From: Datnioides undecimradiatus
Lineage: Eukaryota; Chordata; Actinopteri; Lobotiformes; Datnioididae
Reading direction: 5' to 3'
Length of the DNA stretch: 64,000 nt
NCBI GenBank assembly: GCA_008933995.1
Contig: WARS01000090.1
Span: 3,145,925-3,209,924, forward strand
The notes beneath the pieces are model-generated. The model worked only from the letters and a program-made list of their open reading frames with translations. It searched no databases and was not told the DNA's origin. Shown piece by piece: positions 1 through 11,182 of this stretch. How positions within the stretch are numbered: position 1 is the stretch's first letter; the number at the start of each line of letters is the position of its first letter. The position numbers were made by a program, and so were the translations under genes.

Positions 1-82
1 GGTGTCGTGACTCAAGTTAGTGGGATGTGCTCTCATGTGGCCATCGATCCGCACGACTAAGGACATCTGGAGCACAGAGCGT

Positions 83-83
<1 letters not shown>

Positions 84-124
<41 letters not shown>

Positions 125-131
125 ACACACA
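84..131. repeat. (CA)n microsatellite
   Basis: Alternating CA runs from 84 with one interruption at 120. Confidence 0.95.
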
Positions 132-990
132 GACAAATACATGCACACACTTCCCCATTCAGCATGTCTTCTGGTCAACACACACACATTCAACACACAC
201 TCATTCACAGTGACGCGTGTGTGCAGCCAGTGAGATCCTGGCGTTGCTGCCAAATAGCCATCAGGGCCCCTCCGCTCGCTGCCACAGTGATCTGTTACCA
301 TAGCAGCCTCTCTCCCTCGCCGGAGCTCTCGCTCTCTCGCTCTCTCCCCCCTCAGCTCAGAGGCAACAGTGAAGAGAGGGAAAAACTGGTGAAAAGAGGG
401 AAAAAACAGTCGTTCCTGTTACTGAGCATCCATAAATCTGTGTGTGTGTGTGTGCGCGTGCACCAGTCTGCCCTCACGACAGGCTCTGGCAGAGGCAGAA
501 ACCGACTGGGTTTTTGACGCAGCCAATCACGCGCTCGCCTCCTGTGGCACATCGCCCAACCGGAGCCAATCGGAGGAGCCCCCTCTGAAACGCGCACGCA
601 CACACATACAGTAGACTCTCACGCGTACTAACACTAATATTGCACACAAGCATACTTTGTTTTTGGCTGCAGATGTCCCCCTCTACATGTGTGATAACAG
701 AACTGGCGCCATGTGAAGGAACAAAGGTGAAAATCCTCCCACTCGTTCGCTCCACCTGTCTCTCTCATCTTTTTTCATTCATCCTCTCGCGGCGTCGCTC
801 GCCGTTGCTGTCTTTCAACCGCTCTGGCGCTTTCCCTCCCTTCTCCACGCTCGCCGTCGCGCTCACCTTCTCTCTGTCTCCTGCTCTGTGTGCGTTTGAT
901 GTCGCCCATGTTGAGTTTAGCTGGCCTTTCTTTGCTTTCTCTTTTGTTGTCGTGTCCAGGGAGGACAGGTGTTGGACACAATCTGTCCCT

Positions 991-991
991 A

Positions 992-1022
<31 letters not shown>

Positions 1023-1024
1023 GC

Positions 1025-1056
<32 letters not shown>
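991..1056. repeat. Compound (CT)n-(CA)n microsatellite
   Basis: CT repeat at 991-1022 is followed directly by CA repeat at 1025-1056. Confidence 0.95.
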
Positions 1057-1057
<1 letters not shown>

Positions 1058-1119
1058 CTGTCAGGCCCCTCCTGGTGACCATCTGGCCATGAAGCCAGGA
1101 GCACCCCCCCCCCACCTCC

Positions 1120-1122
<3 letters not shown>

Positions 1123-1168
<46 letters not shown>
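1123..1168. repeat. (CA)n microsatellite
   Basis: Uninterrupted CA repeat of 46 bp, 66 bp after the previous one and just after a C homopolymer. Confidence 0.95.
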
Positions 1169-1170
<2 letters not shown>

Positions 1171-1587
1171 CCGCCCCCTCTTCACTCTTTTGCTCTCGTC
1201 TTCTTCTTCTTCTTATTCACTTTCCATATCTACAGTCAGGACCAAAAACCTTTCAGTGCCTCATAAATGACATATTTTTATATCTTCCACATGACACTGA
1301 GAGCACAGTGGGCTTTCCAAACAATAACTGCACACCTGCTGAAGCGGCCAACAGATCAGAGAAGCCCATCGGCAGCTGCAAACCAGTCGTACGTCCCCAA
1401 TCAAGAGATCTGGCCCTGTTGCATTCGTACGAGTCCCAGTTTAACTGAAAACAAGGCACACTGGGCCTGCGACGGGACAAGGTGCATGAAACTTGGCGAA
1501 ACCAAAATATCTTTGAATGGGTTTTTTTTGGCAGCTGCTGTTCAGATGTTCCCAGCTCCTTCCCGGCTAAGTTACTGATGTATCCGT

Positions 1588-1672
1588 GCCGTCAGTGTTT
1601 GAATGGGTGAGGCGTAAAGCACTTTGAGTCGCTGAAAAGCTAGAAGGGAGCTGTGTAAGTATAAGTATAAGA
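1588..1672 (+). mobile_element. Worn fragment of a widespread teleost interspersed repeat
   Basis: The string GCCGTCAGTGTTTGAATGGG followed by AAAGCACTTTGAGTCGCTGA, then AGCTAGAA and a run ending AGTATAAGTATAAG, resembles a very common fish repeat with the core AAAGCGCTTTGAGT and AGACTAGAAAAGCGC. It is recognised from memory only. The homology may extend to about 1780. Confidence 0.5.
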
Positions 1673-2462
1673 CTGAATCCTAACTCCATCCTCCCGAGAT
1701 GCCACAGCCACACGGTGGATTCACTGGTGTTGAAAGACGGACACGATCCCCCACTGGCTTCCCACAAATGAACACGATTTGACCCTTTAACTTGCAGATT
1801 CACGCTCAGTAGCTGTCCGTTTGTGTTTGCTGGGGCGCGGTTGCACCACGAGAACAGTAAAAACACCATATCCCGAGTTTACACAGTATTTCCAAGATGG
1901 CCGCCTCCATTGCTAGGTCTAAATTAGCTAGTCGAAGGTGGAGTTGGACATGCTTGGTCTTTAATAAACAAGCAGGTCATCGATCCAGAGAAGTCGTTTG
2001 CCAATTTCCTTGTGTGGCTTACCTTTAAATGATTAATGAGGATTGGCTGCCTTTGAGTGGGGAAGGGTTATCTGTTCCGTACCACACCGAAACTGCAGTG
2101 TCACGCAGAAATAGTGCGATCAGAAGCACGCCGCGCCAAACACATGCCAGGCCCACCTGATTTTAAGCCCGCAGGTCAACGGTTGTTGCTCTGCTCTGCT
2201 ATTTCGTCTCAGCAATCATCTCAACAGTTTGTTTTTTTTTAAATCATCAGCGTCCCATTGTGCAACCGAACTCTGCAATTTCACCACCAGATGCAAAAAA
2301 ACAAAAAAATCCCACTAATCATCCTTTAGCACTGTTTAGTTTTGTTTGTCACTTCCCCCTGTTTCTCCCTCTCTCTCTCTCTGTAGTTTTGTTGCTGCTG
2401 GCTGAGCCCGTGTTGTTGAGTAAGAGAGGGAGGGGGAGGAAGAAGGGATGGGGTGGGAAGGG

Positions 2463-2467
2463 GAGAA

Positions 2468-2498
<31 letters not shown>

Positions 2499-2508
2499 GG
2501 GGGGGGGG
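2463..2508. repeat. (GA)n with poly-G
   Basis: GA repeat ends in a run of about 9-10 G. It is matched by a (CT)n at 2603-2624, so the two could pair within a transcript. Confidence 0.9.
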
Positions 2509-2684
2509 TGGATCTGTTGATTTACTAAAGACTCAAACACGACCAGTCTCCCCTCCCACACACCCACTCACACTTCCTCCCTCTCCTCATCTCTCCCTTC
2601 CCCTCTCTCTCTCTCTCTCTCTCTCACCCCCCACCCCCTCCTGGCGTGATGGTACAGCTCCAGAAACAGGAAGGAGCCGCAGCT

Positions 2685-2694
2685 CTATAAATAG
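2685..2694. promoter_or_regulatory. Perfect MEF2-type site / TATA-like element CTATAAATAG
   Basis: CTATAAATAG fits the MEF2 consensus YTAWWWWTAR exactly and also contains TATAAATA. It stands in GC-richer unique sequence between a GA/CT repeat pair and the next CA repeat. Either reading, an intronic MEF2 element or a TATA box of an internal promoter, is possible. Nothing downstream looks like an alternative first coding exon. Confidence 0.3.
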
Positions 2695-2717
2695 AGAGGA
2701 GCTGCTCGGCCAGGAAC

Positions 2718-2748
<31 letters not shown>

Positions 2749-2778
2749 TTGCACACACAGTTTCCCCTCTCTCGTCCC

Positions 2779-2783
<5 letters not shown>

Positions 2784-2836
<53 letters not shown>

Positions 2837-2874
2837 GTTGCCTCTCTGCTCTCTCTCTCTCTCTCTCTCTCTCT
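2784..2874. repeat. (CT)n microsatellite, about 90 bp
   Basis: Pure CT at 2784-2832, a short break (CTTTCTGTTGCC), then CT again to 2874. It is one of the longest CT arrays in the window. Confidence 0.95.
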
Positions 2875-3575
2875 GCTTGCTCTCTTTCATACTTACACTT
2901 TTTCTCTCAAAAATGTAAACACACACAGACACACACACGCAGCGAGGCACACAGAGAAACACGCATGCACGCAGTCCTTGACTCGGATGATAATAAGTTG
3001 TGCGTTAGATGCTAATGGTTTGTAAATGTGTCTGTTAAGACGTGCTGCTCCTCAGCCTTCTTCTCTTTTTCTTGTTTTCCTTCACCCGTTCACCTCTTTT
3101 GCAAACACACACACACACACAGAGTTTTTTTTATGTCAGGTCAGCAGGTTTGAAACTGCAGATGACACACGAACACGAGCACGCTCACACTCTTTCTTAC
3201 TGTATACACACACACACACACACACACAATTCACATTTAATATAAATGAGAAAGGGCTGTGATAAACCACACCACAATACTGTTTAATCTGTGTGCATTA
3301 GTGTTCCAGGGTGGTGCTACACTTTAATGGTGTCAGCGGTCTGATTTCAGGCAAACATTGCCCTGACAACAACAGTAAACAACAACAACAACAAAACAGC
3401 TCAGTGAATATATTCATTTTGTTGTTGTTTTTTGTATGTGTATTGTGTATTGATTCTTATTTTGATTAATGCAACCTTAAAAGTTGGCACTATGCCCCAG
3501 AGTCAGTGTTGGAGCATGAACTCTTATTACTGAGAAGACCTTTCCCAATTCAGATCTGTGCCAAAGGAATACCTG

Positions 3576-3637
3576 GATGATGTTTAATATGCATATTAAC
3601 CATCATCATGTTTAATATACATATTAAACATCATCAA
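3576..3637. repeat. Two adjacent AT-rich palindromes
   Basis: 3576-3607 reads the same on both strands except for one symmetric base pair (GATGATG...TTAATATGCATATTAA...CATCATC). It is followed directly by a second palindrome at 3608-3631 built on TTTAATATACATATTAAA. The two also resemble each other as tandem copies. Each could extrude as a cruciform. Confidence 0.75.
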
Positions 3638-4194
3638 GAGTTGAGACTGAGACCTTCCAAGCCTGCGACTGTGAAATAAAACTGCGCTCGTTTGCAGAAT
3701 TTGGAAATATTTAAAGCATTATTGTTTAGAAGATTAGAAGTGCGAGTGTATTCAAATCAGGGGTGTATAGGCCCCCTGTGTACAGGAGGCAGACTGGCAG
3801 GCGCTTTCTTACACACTCTCTCACACACACACACACACGCATACACCCTTCTCCGGGATGCCGGCCAAATGGTTCTTTTGTTTGTACCTTCCTCTTGTCA
3901 CTTGGAGATTTCTGTCCTTCACTCCCACAGACTCTTTGTGTTTGTGTTCTGTCCATCTATTGCCCAAACGTTCGGGGATCTGGTCAGGAAAGCTAAACGC
4001 CGTGCGTGCTGAAGCGTTGGCGTCCGAGGAGAAAATGCGACAATAATCAAAATAATGGAGTGGAGTTCTGCACCAGCCAGGAAGCTGAGCCCCTGAAAGA
4101 CCAAGCCAAGCCCAAAGCCGGTGTTTTACACTCAGTACTGACTCACAGCCTGGTGTGCCAAACACAAAAACACAAGCTAACCACCTCCCTGTTC

Positions 4195-4325
4195 CTGACC
4201 TTCATGCTAAGCTAAGCTAACCGGCTTGTAGTTCCAGCTACGTATTTACAGTCCAGACATGAGGGGTATTAACCTTCTCATGTAACTCTATAAATAAACA
4301 AATAAACATACTGTTCCCTTTAAGG
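4195..4325 (+). mobile_element. Interspersed repeat fragment, GCTAAGCTAAGCTAA family
   Basis: ATGCTAAGCTAAGCTAACCG is followed by a GTAGTTCCAGCTACGTATTTACAG-like stretch, then CAGACATGAG and TTCTCATGTAACTCT. This matches the 3' part of a common percomorph repeat with the core TGCTAAGCTAAGCTAACCGG. Three further worn copies lie in the window (12322, 37150, 53148). Confidence 0.6.
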
Positions 4326-4401
4326 TGGAACTCAGGTGTTTGTCAACCCCTACTTTCCCCCATTTTGTGTGTAAGTGCTTAATGGGGGCAACGATTTCTG
4401 A

Positions 4402-4801
4402 AACTGGTGCAGTGCTGAGCGCGAGCGCTGCATCTGGCAGCTGCAAGACGGGATGCAGTGTCGCTTGCAGTTGTGCACCATCCGCTAAAAGTGCTTAGCT
4501 TTGCTGCTGACAGGCTCAGATCGTTTATAATAGGCGCCTGATGGCATTGCGCCACACACCCCATGGAGATGAGCCTTTTTGATAAAGAGCAAGATCCTTT
4601 TCTGTGTAACCAGGAACATACCATACATGTTTCCAGTAAAGCAAAAAGGGATCTTACTCTTTAACAATGAGGTTTAGATCCCGTCCAGTATGTTATCAGA
4701 TGCTTTTAACAAGAACCTGAACCTCCCAGTGGCAACAACAAGCACTTTTAGTGGACGTACGTTGACAGAGCTCAGCAGTGTCGCTCAATACTGGACCAGT
4801 T
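4402..4801. mobile_element. Foldback (long inverted repeat) element, MITE-like, about 400 bp
   Basis: Three nested pairs of arms are complementary around a centre near 4600-4623. Outer arms 4402-4421 and 4782-4801 match at 17 of 20 positions. Middle arms 4481-4496 and 4740-4755 match at 15 of 16, sharing CTAAAAGTGCTT and its complement. Inner arms 4581-4619 and 4627-4665 share TAAAGAG.AAGATCC. Intervening parts are also partly complementary, so the whole interval can fold back on itself. There is no transposase. It is probably a worn non-autonomous DNA transposon; the family is not known to me. Confidence 0.6.
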
Positions 4802-5027
4802 TTTAAAAAACTTAGTCGCTTACACCTCTTTAATGGAGAAAAAAATGGGAAAATCCCCAGTCCAGGCTGAAAAAAGTTCACTTTTTAGGGTCTGAACCTC
4901 ACTCAGATCTTCAGTCTGTCCACCAGCCTGGTCCAGAATCCGGTCCAGATCCTTCCAACTTGGTCCTTTTGGACTCAGATCAAATCCTAGACCCTTAATG
5001 TCATGGTCCTTCACGGAGAGGCCCTTC

Positions 5028-5135
5028 TGCTGAGTTTCAGTGACTTACTCAAGGACACTTCAGCTGGATGGACGCCTGCTGACGTGCGCTTGAACCGGCG
5101 TCCTTGAGATGAAGGACAGACTCTCCCTGTCTGTA
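5028..5135 (-). mobile_element. Degenerate tRNA-SINE-like fragment (complement strand)
   Basis: The run GACTTACTCAAGGACACTTC, AGCTGGATGGACGCC, then GCTTGAACCGGCGTCCTTGAG resembles a common fish repeat (CTTGCTCAAGGGCACTTCAG followed by GATTGAACC). The last part looks like a reversed RNA polymerase III B box. It is too diverged to name. Confidence 0.35.
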
Positions 5136-5523
5136 TTCCTTCTCGAGTTGCCCTCGTACCTTCGCAGCTCTTTACACTGAAGTGACTTTGGTAGTATTTA
5201 AATAAAAAGACTGCTTGTGATTAAAGCTTGACGCGCCACACAAGTGGACGGATTTCAAGACGGACAAGTCTCATCTTATTATAATGTTTCCTGATTACGA
5301 TGTCGGACAGGTTAGGACACACCTGTGGTCACATGTTAGAGACCCCCCACAGTCAAACAGCCACATTTGCTGGCAGTCTATGGTCTAAAATAGGTGGATA
5401 CATGCCAAACCTTTTAGCCAACACACACACACACATACACACTGTAGCACACACATTAACTTATTAAAGACCTGTTTGATTTAATTGACTCATTTCACAG
5501 TCTAGTGGGCCAGGCCAGGAACA

Positions 5524-5525
<2 letters not shown>

Positions 5526-5563
<38 letters not shown>
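5526..5563. repeat. (CA)n microsatellite
   Basis: Uninterrupted CA repeat of 38 bp. Confidence 0.95.
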
Positions 5564-5565
<2 letters not shown>

Positions 5566-6503
5566 CACAAGCATGGTACATACTGGTCTGCACCAAAGAA
5601 ACCAAATGAAGTTTGGACAGTTATGACTGATATCTGTGGGTGTCTGCTGCCTGCATTTGACAACCTGATTATAGTCACTGTGACATTATTAGCTGACAGG
5701 TTCACCAAACTTAGTGGCTGGGTCCTGCAGGAGGTTTCACCGTTAGCATAAAGGGTCCCCTCGCTGCTTTTTCTGTGTTAGGATTTACTCATAAAACATT
5801 TCTACTGATCTGGACAAGGACTTCATGGGTCACGTGCACTGATATGGAGCAGGACTCTCTGAATCCCTGTATGTGTTATGTTTTATGTTTTAGTTTCTGT
5901 CTAGCCAATCAGCTGAGGGACACTGAGCTCCCCTTTCAAGGCAACGAAATGCGTGAAAAGTGCATTGTTTGTCGTGTTCAGCGTGTTTGTTTCTGGTAAA
6001 CTAACACTGGTTAACTAACCTTGTGTAGCGGTCATCAACCTGTAACCGCTCGGCGTGTGTTTGTGTCACATGACTGCATCCTCCTGTTATTGGCTGGAGT
6101 CTCCCCCGCAGTCAGTTCAGAGGACAGAGTTGACACATAACGTGGCAGTGATGGAGACTGGTGGGAAGATGCAGTTGCTGGGTTTGCAACACCACCTGTG
6201 GTAACTATTAGGAACAGTTTAGCATGTTTCATTGTGTGAGTGTCATCCCGTACATAGACGGCCTCCACCGCTGAGAGGCATATCTGTTAGACGCCTCCAC
6301 ATTTACTCTGAAACATTAAAAAAAAATCCCCGTGTCCCTGTAACTGTCTTGACATGTTCTTATTATATTGAGACTTCGATTCGATATGATGCTCAACCTT
6401 TAAAGAGAGGGAGTAAGAGAGCGAGAGGAGGAGGAAGGAGGAAGGAGGAGGATGCAGCGCACAAAGCACCAGAGCAGCAGGTTGCTATAACAACAGCACC
6501 TTA

Positions 6504-7090
6504 GTGGTTCCATCTCTGTCTCTCCTCTCTCCCTCCCTCTCCCTCTCTGATCACCCTCTCATCGTTTGCTCCCCGCTGTCATTTGGCGCGCTATGCCTTT
6601 CCATCAAGCCACCTATCTCCTCCTCCCATCCTCCCTCCCATGCCTACCTCTGCTCTCCCACACCCTCTCTGCTCCTCTTCATCTTCATGTCCTGGTAGCT
6701 CCTCCACTCAAAGGAAAAAGACCTTCTGCCTGACAAATAAATCCCTTCTTCCTCCTTACGCGTGTGTATGTGTGCGTCTTACCTTTGTCTCTCCGCATCT
6801 TTGTCATTGTCTCGCTCTCTCCGTCTGTTGTGGGAGCCGACAGAGGAGCAGTCAGCAGGTGTTTATGTCAAAGAATACAGAGAGAGACGCAGGAGGGGAA
6901 ACAAGCGGCGCTCTCTTCCTTTTTCTCACTCCTGTCTTTGCTCTTTTACATCCTCTCATCCTTTTTTTTTTTTTACTCCGATGCTCTTTTCCCTCTGCTC
7001 TCGCTAAGCTCTCCAGCTTGATTAAACTACTTCAGAATTCTTTGTCTCCGACGCTCTCGATATCTTCCCCTCTCCTCGCCCGGCTCCCGA
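6504..7090 (+). repeat. Pyrimidine-rich (CT) stretch in intron 1
   Basis: C/T-rich segments (CTCTCCTCTCTCCCTCCCTC and similar) alternate with short unique sequence. A T12 run lies at about 6963-6974. No coding homology is seen in the resulting open frames. Confidence 0.55.
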
Positions 7091-7439
7091 TTCTTTCCCT
7101 GACAAACACAAACGCGCATTCGTGAGTTCGGTTTCGCGGCGCGTGGCAGGTGTATCACCGCAATTCAGAGGCATAATTGGGGTGCTAATTGCGCTAAAAG
7201 AAACAAATTATTAATTAACTATGGCTGATATAAAGTATTTGGTTCTGGCTCACAGTTTTGTCATTCATCCCGTCAACGTTCCCTCAGGCTACAGCATGCT
7301 GACTCATACAGTTCTGAGCAGGCAGAACCACAGTCCGTCTTTCTCCTTCTGTCTGGATGCATGTCTCCGTTTCTTTGTTTCTGTCTCCACACTCACAATC
7401 ATATCAAGAAGGTTAAATGGATGATGTTGGTTTTTTATG

Positions 7440-7441
<2 letters not shown>

Positions 7442-7470
<29 letters not shown>
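7442..7470. repeat. (GT)n microsatellite
   Basis: Uninterrupted GT repeat of 29 bp. Confidence 0.95.
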
Positions 7471-7471
<1 letters not shown>

Positions 7472-10438
7472 AAAACCTCTGTGTACGTGTGTGCCTGCTG
7501 CATCCACGTGCATGCGTCTGTGGGAGGGTGCTATAGTTCACACCACCTGGATAATTATGGGAGTTTTTATAGGTGGGCTTTGAAATGCGAGTCTGTTATT
7601 ATCAACATGAGTCACTGGCATTTAGGGAAAGCCTGTAGCACGCACACACAGGCGCACACCAATGCATGCACAAACACACACAAAACCAAACCCACATGCA
7701 GCAGAACTGAATTATTTAGACCCATTGATTGCAGGACCACACACACAAACACACAGAGTTGATGAAGCCGTGCCGTGACAGTGGAGATGTGTGTTTTCCT
7801 GTGTTTTTCTCAGTTGTTCCTCTAATGGCTACACAAGCATGCGAGTTCAAGTCACACACAGACACACACATGCAGACACGCACACATACACTGCAGTTTT
7901 GGCTGTCAATACTAATAGTGTTTATCATGCCATAAAGATAATTAGGCTGACTGTCAGTCATAGTGGAGAACAGAGGGGGGACGCCAACCTGACAGCCAGC
8001 CCCACCCCACACATACACACACATTCGCACACCAGTGGAGCAAGGAAGTCAAAAAAGGATGATTTGTGTGTTCTGTGTTGTGGTGTGTGTGTGGTTTTTT
8101 TTTTAATGTGGTTTGTGTGTGTGTGTTCGTCTGCCAGCTTGAGTGGGTCCACCTCAGGGTCAGAATACAATCTGAATATTTTGTCTGTTGTTCCATCTGA
8201 ATAACAAAGAGCTAAACGTGCACTCGCACACATACATGTATCAGTGGAGCTTCCTTTGTGTGTGTGTGCGCGTGCGTGTTTGACTCTTTCACATGTGACT
8301 GCTGAGAGCGTGGATTTTACAAAATATGCTCCTGCTTCCCAGCATCCCTTTTCACATAAGGCTGTTTGAAATGCAGATCTGCAGGATCCTCGTACTGTAC
8401 GTGTAACCTGCAGGCTGCTCCAATCAATGAGCATCGGGGCTAATTGGGCTAAGCTTCATGCTATTTTTGTGCATGTTTGCATGTAAATTGACAGAGAGCA
8501 ATGTGATTGTGGCCAAGGTTCAGTAAAATGCACTTTTTCTGAATTTTATTAGATGAATGTCTGCTCCGTTTTGTAGATTTACACTACGTGTTTTACAACT
8601 TTCACTAATTGGCTCTTTGTGAGAGCATTAATGGCGTGTCTTGTACTATTCCACCAAAATGTCAGTCTTTAGAGATGTTTAGAGACAGTTTTCCTTGACA
8701 AATAAGGATAACTAAAGTAAAATCAATTCAACCATAAGTGAGCTTCCTAATCAAATGCTCCTCTTTGATGGCCTCTTAAGAGTAGTCTGATTTAACCCAA
8801 TATAAAGGTAGAACAGGACAATATAATGATGCTGTAACTGCAACATCTATTCGTTGCATATGATATATTAAAACAAGCCTCTGCCACTGATTCTAACGCC
8901 ACAATTATATATATATTTTTTTTGTATGAATCCAAAACTCTAGCTTTGGATTTGGGTCAGAGCACAAAATTTGCACCCTGGGAACCTTCCATAAATGAGG
9001 TCCCTGCTTCCCATCCGTCATTTTAATAGCATCTACTATTTCTCCGCCATCATCATTAGGGTTCGAAATTAGCAGGAGTTAGGCGGCAAATTGAGATTGA
9101 GAGTTTATGAAATTGCCGGGAAACCCGCAAAACTCAGTTTGGCCGAATGCTCGCTGAAAAGTGTACGTTTCGTTCAGGCAGGGTCTCATCTCTGTTGCTC
9201 GGCGCACACGTTCGCCGTCCTTTGCAGCAACATTTTACTGATGCATCCGAGCCTCTAAAGTGCTGCCGTTGTTCAAAACTCCATTTGAGCGGTTGTCGAG
9301 GGATAAAGTCAAAATCCTGCCCCAAACCGCCCTAACACCTCAGATTCTCACTGACACAGTTTTTGTGCATTGTTATGCCCAAGAACGAGTAAATGCTTCC
9401 TCCCTCATACCTGATATATTCAGCCAAGCACCGGTAAAAGTATCGTAACGGCACTGAACCGTAAGCCCTGTATCATCAGTGAAACAGAATAGTTAGCCAA
9501 CGGTAAAGCCAGACTCCCTGCTGACAGCTATACATCAGCTTTCCGAATAACCTGTTTTCATGTCAGCACGACAATGTGAGATTGCTGTTGTCAGATGAAA
9601 AACCACGCTTTTTGATGATGGAAAACACTCGCGTAGTGTAGATGAAAGGCCAACGTGGGGACAATTTGAGTGTCTCGTGTTGATGCTCTCTCTCGCTCTG
9701 CTCTTTTTTTACTCTTTCACCCTCTTCAGTCCACGTCTCTTGCGTCTGTTGTCTCAGTTTCTGTTTGCTGTCCCCCTCGCACCTCCTCTCCTCTCCAATC
9801 CAGGTCTATGATAGTGATTACCTTAACTGCCAGCCAGCATTCGTTAGCACCCTGTCGTTATCTTGTCCGCGCCGCGACAGAGGCAGTGAAACTGTTAAGT
9901 TAAGCGGACTGTGCGGAGGCCGCGTACAGTAGGGCTAAGGATGGGGTGTGGGTTTAGATGGGACGGCTCATCTACCAATTGGCTGATGTTAATGATGGGG
10001 AGAGTACTACAGATGGAACGACTTGTTCTTTTGATCTTTCCTTCCCTGCTCAGAAAACCTCAAGTCTGGCCTGCTGGGACTGCTCGTGGAGACTGAGCTG
10101 CCAGCCTCTCAGCTGCTTCGCCCCGTGTTTTACGTCACGCCTCAGAAAACGTTTACTTCTTCTGCACAAATATATGTGTGCTCTGTGTCATAAATCATTA
10201 TTATATGATCATTATTCCAAGTAGAGTAGATTTGTCTTGGTGATATTTTGATTTTTGGCACACGTCTAGCCTTCTCATGACAGTTTTGGTCGTGCATGGA
10301 GGGGAAGCAACCTGTTGTCTTACCGATTTTGTTTCCACCATTGGCACCCTGAAATCACAGAAGTTTTCATATTGCTAACTATCCCATCTCTGGTGTCCCT
10401 CCACTTCTAATCCATTGTCGTTTCTCTGTTTATTACAG

Positions 10439-11182
10439 CTTCAGGAGACTGTAAAGAGGAAACTGGACAGTGCACGGTCGCCTCTCAACGGAGAACAGAA
10501 TGGCATCTGTGATGGAGGCAGCTACTCACCGACTACCAAACGGGTACGGAAGGAGGGCTCCGGTGGCTTGGACTCGCTAACGGGTCTCCCTAATAACAAT
10601 AATAACAACAATGTACCACCCATATCTCCTCTGCATCACCAAATGGACATTAAGCCCATACTTGGTGGGCCAAACACCTCCACAGGAAACAACACTACAA
10701 ACAGCAATGGCAACCACGTAGGCCAGGCATCAGATGAGTTGGGGAAGAATGGTGGCAGCCATCTCCCAGACATGAAGTTGAATGGCTCGTTGGACCTGGA
10801 GGACAGCTTCAGCCTCCTCAAAGACCTGAAACAGGAGCCACTGGACGATGGAGGTGGGATGGAGTCCTCTGACCCCCAGTCTCTGTCCAATCAGAACAAA
10901 CTGTTCTCTGACATCAACCTCAATGACCAAGAGTGGCAGGAGCTGATCGATGAGCTGGCCAACACCGTGCCGGAGGATGATATGCATGACCTCTTCAACG
11001 AGGACTTTGAGGACAAGAAAGAGGCTGAGTTTGGCAGGCCAGCAAACAATCAGACACCAGGCCCGCAGGAAGCAGCTGGAAACACGACGGCGCCTGGAGG
11101 GGGTGCGACGCCAGCATCAGCACTGCCTCCACCTCCTCAGCCTCCACAGGGAGGTCCACAAGTTCCCATGGGCTCACCACAG
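10439..11182 (+). CDS. maml3: Mastermind-like 3 (MAML3) exon 2: NLS-like and acidic activation segment
   Basis: This internal exon encodes 248 residues of a Notch transcriptional coactivator. MAML proteins bind the CSL-NICD complex in the nucleus through an N-terminal basic domain (exon 1, outside this window) and recruit p300/CBP. Seen here: it opens with LQETVKRKLDSARSP, which matches the start of the MAML exon 2 region. A basic KRVRK at residues 34-38 could be a nuclear signal. An LKQEP motif at 130-134 fits the sumoylation consensus and aligns with a known MAML1 sumoylation site. The acidic block at 161-192 (LNDQEWQELIDEL...DLFNEDFED) is the MAML signature in the p300-binding region. The acceptor is a pyrimidine-rich tract ending TTATTACAG|C and the donor is CAG|GTCAGT. 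Both ends are phase 0 (744 nt). The block reads more like MAML3 than MAML1 or MAML2. Reading through the donor adds 15 codons before a stop at 11228-11230. Confidence 0.93.

Larger units (their letters stand above)
1..10438 (+). other. maml3: maml3 intron 1 (3' part)
   Basis: No exon with coding character was found. The stretch is assigned to intron 1 because exon 2 starts at a clean acceptor at 10438/10439 and lacks the N-terminal basic domain. Contents: CA/CT microsatellites (84-131, 991-1056, 1123-1168, 2463-2508, 2603-2624, 2784-2874, 5526-5563, 7442-7470), a CCAAT-containing CpG-rich patch (about 500-600), a MEF2/TATA-like site (2685-2694), twin palindromes (3576-3637), interspersed repeat fragments (1588-1672, 4195-4325, 5028-5135), a foldback element (4402-4801), a CT-rich tract (6504-7090) and a low-repeat AT-rich block (7130-7245). 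From about 8430 to 10380 the sequence is mostly unique, and I recognise nothing in it. Confidence 0.75.

Noticed and set aside
10415-10438. Starting the coding region at the ATG at 10415
   Set aside because: The eight codons before 10439 lie in the pyrimidine-rich acceptor and give MSFLCLLQ, unlike MAML. The AG at 10437-10438 followed by the MAML-like LQETVKRK shows a splice site, so the true start is in an upstream exon.
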